64,000 bases of DNA from Pseudomonas fluorescens (lineage in GTDB: Bacteria > Pseudomonadota > Gammaproteobacteria > Pseudomonadales > Pseudomonadaceae). Below are positions 63,227 to 64,000 of the stretch, piece after piece. The stretch's first letter is position 1. Each line of letters opens with the position of its first letter. The notes beneath the pieces were generated by a model. The model worked only from the letters and a program-made list of their open reading frames with translations, was not told the origin of the DNA and did no database searches. The stretch covers positions 81,021 to 145,020 of the forward strand of contig NZ_CABVGX010000010.1 in assembly GCF_902497625.1 (NCBI RefSeq), given 5' to 3'. Made by a program: the position numbers and the translations under genes.

Positions 63227-64000
63227 TCAAGCATCAACCTTGTGCTTCGCCGCATACAAACACAGCATTTCCATCGCCAGGGTCGCCGCTGCCAGTGAGG
63301 TAATCTCCGCGCTGTCATAAGCCGGCGCCACCTCAACCACGTCCATGCCGACCAGATTAATCCCGCGCAAACCACCAAGAATCTCCAGCGCCTGCACCGT
63401 ACTGAGCCCGCCGCACACCGGGGTGCCAGTACCCGGCGCAAACGCAGGGTCGAGACAGTCGATGTCGAACGTCAGATAAACCGGATGATCACCAACCCGC
63501 GCCCGAATCGCTTCGACGATCGCCTCTACCCCACGCCGATGCACCTGCCGTGCATCCAGCACCTCGAAACCCTGATGATCATCATTAGTGGTGCGCAAAC
63601 CGATTTGCACCGAGCGTGACGGATCGACCAGACCTTCCCTGGCCGCGTGCCAGAACATCGTGCCGTGATCGACGCGCTTGCCCTCCTCGTCCGGCCAGGT
63701 GTCGCTGTGGGCATCGAAGTGAATCAGGGACAACGCGCCATGTCTGCGCGCGTGTGCCTTGAGCAACGGATAAGTGATGAAGTGATCACCGCCGAACGTC
63801 AGCATCGCCGCGCCGCTGCCGAGGATGTGCCCGGCGTGGGCTTCAATGCTTTCCGGGATCGAGTGCGGCGTGCCGTAATCGAACTGGCAATCACCGAAAT
63901 CGACCACAGCCAGATGATCGAACGGATCGAACGCCCACGGCCAATGCCGCTCCCAGGCGATTCCGGCAGAGGCGGCGCGCACGCCCCGTGGCCCGAAGCG
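63227..64000 (-). CDS. speB: Agmatinase/ureohydrolase family (5' end beyond window)
   Basis: Manganese hydrolase that removes urea from agmatine or a related guanidine. 258 codons are visible, open to the window end (RFGPRGVRAASAG at the very edge), so about 50-60 N-terminal residues are missing. All metal motifs are present: TFGGDHF, HFDAHSDTW, TFDIDCLDPAFAPGTGTPVCGG and the VEVAPAYD Glu. It ends AAKHKVDA. SpeB fits best by the WERHWPW and GGDHFITYP segments. Pseudomonas also has guanidinobutyrase and guanidinopropionase paralogues of the same build, so the substrate is not certain. Confidence 0.8.
   Translation of the reverse strand, partial: RFGPRGVRAASAGIAWERHWPWAFDPFDHLAVVDFGDCQFDYGTPHSIPESIEAHAGHILGSGAAMLTFGGDHFITYPLLKAHARRHGALSLIHFDAHSDTWPDEEGKRVDHGTMFWHAAREGLVDPSRSVQIGLRTTNDDHQGFEVLDARQVHRRGVEAIVEAIRARVGDHPVYLTFDIDCLDPAFAPGTGTPVCGGLSTVQALEILGGLRGINLVGMDVVEVAPAYDSAEITSLAAATLAMEMLCLYAAKHKVDA

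Overview
The window comes from a Pseudomonas of the P. fluorescens group. The reasons are the gene order, roughly 60% GC with typical Pseudomonas codon choice, and many intergenic REP/REPIN palindromes with the P. fluorescens-type core GGGAGCGAGCCTGCTCGCGA. From memory, the left 25 kb follows the P. aeruginosa PA3676-PA3702 neighbourhood closely. No rRNA, tRNA, CRISPR array, prophage or insertion sequence was recognised.

Layout. 1-3.8 kb: a MexJK-type RND efflux pair (the transporter is cut by the window edge) divergent from its TetR repressor, with a perfect 14-bp palindrome between them. 4-9.9 kb: rsmJ, an internally duplicated protein of unknown function, an extensin-like protein, a PEP mutase/isocitrate lyase-fold enzyme, a DUF72 protein, tsaB and adk. 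10.2-20.8 kb: ppc, a conserved small protein, two cell-envelope lipoproteins including the OmpA-like LptF behind an AlgU-like promoter, an AT-richer M11-type secreted metallopeptidase that looks imported, a lipoprotein hydrolase, a QEGLA/DUF1704 putative metallopeptidase and a TetR regulator. 20.9-25 kb: lysS, prfB with its programmed +1 frameshift, and wspR. The wspA-F genes expected upstream of wspR are gone, leaving only a frameshifted scrap.

25.9-35.7 kb: a TerB/DUF533 protein, then a LysR regulator and a YdcSTUV-PatD-like polyamine or GABA-precursor module: an ABC transporter flanked by two paralogous aminobutyraldehyde-type dehydrogenases. About 600 bp of direct and inverted short repeats interrupt it between the binding-protein and ATPase genes. 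36-43.4 kb: a lactate permease-family carrier, a Tat-type dienelactone hydrolase, a Tat-type aldo/keto reductase with a nucleotide-translocase-like carrier, an alpha/beta hydrolase and the SRAP DNA-protein crosslink protein. 43.5-49.4 kb: a secreted glycosidase-like protein divergent from an OafA-type acyltransferase, DUF2784, a scrambled diguanylate cyclase gene carrying an inverted piece of its own sensor domain, and DUF3087.

49.6-64 kb: ppnN, a xanthine/urate-type NCS2 permease, a WHy-domain lipoprotein, the gnd-zwf-HAD operon with 4-bp overlaps, a small coiled-coil protein, cptA, a six-copy 118-bp REPIN tandem array abutting what looks like the tail of a lost TonB-dependent receptor gene, small genes, a DinB-like protein, zapE and a partial agmatinase-family gene.

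Themes. The conserved backbone is ordinary. The unusual content lies in the remodelled spots: the c-di-GMP relics (wsp and the scrambled cyclase), the repeat arrays, and several recognisable folds in unexpected settings. Family assignments are from motif recognition and memory, with no database search.
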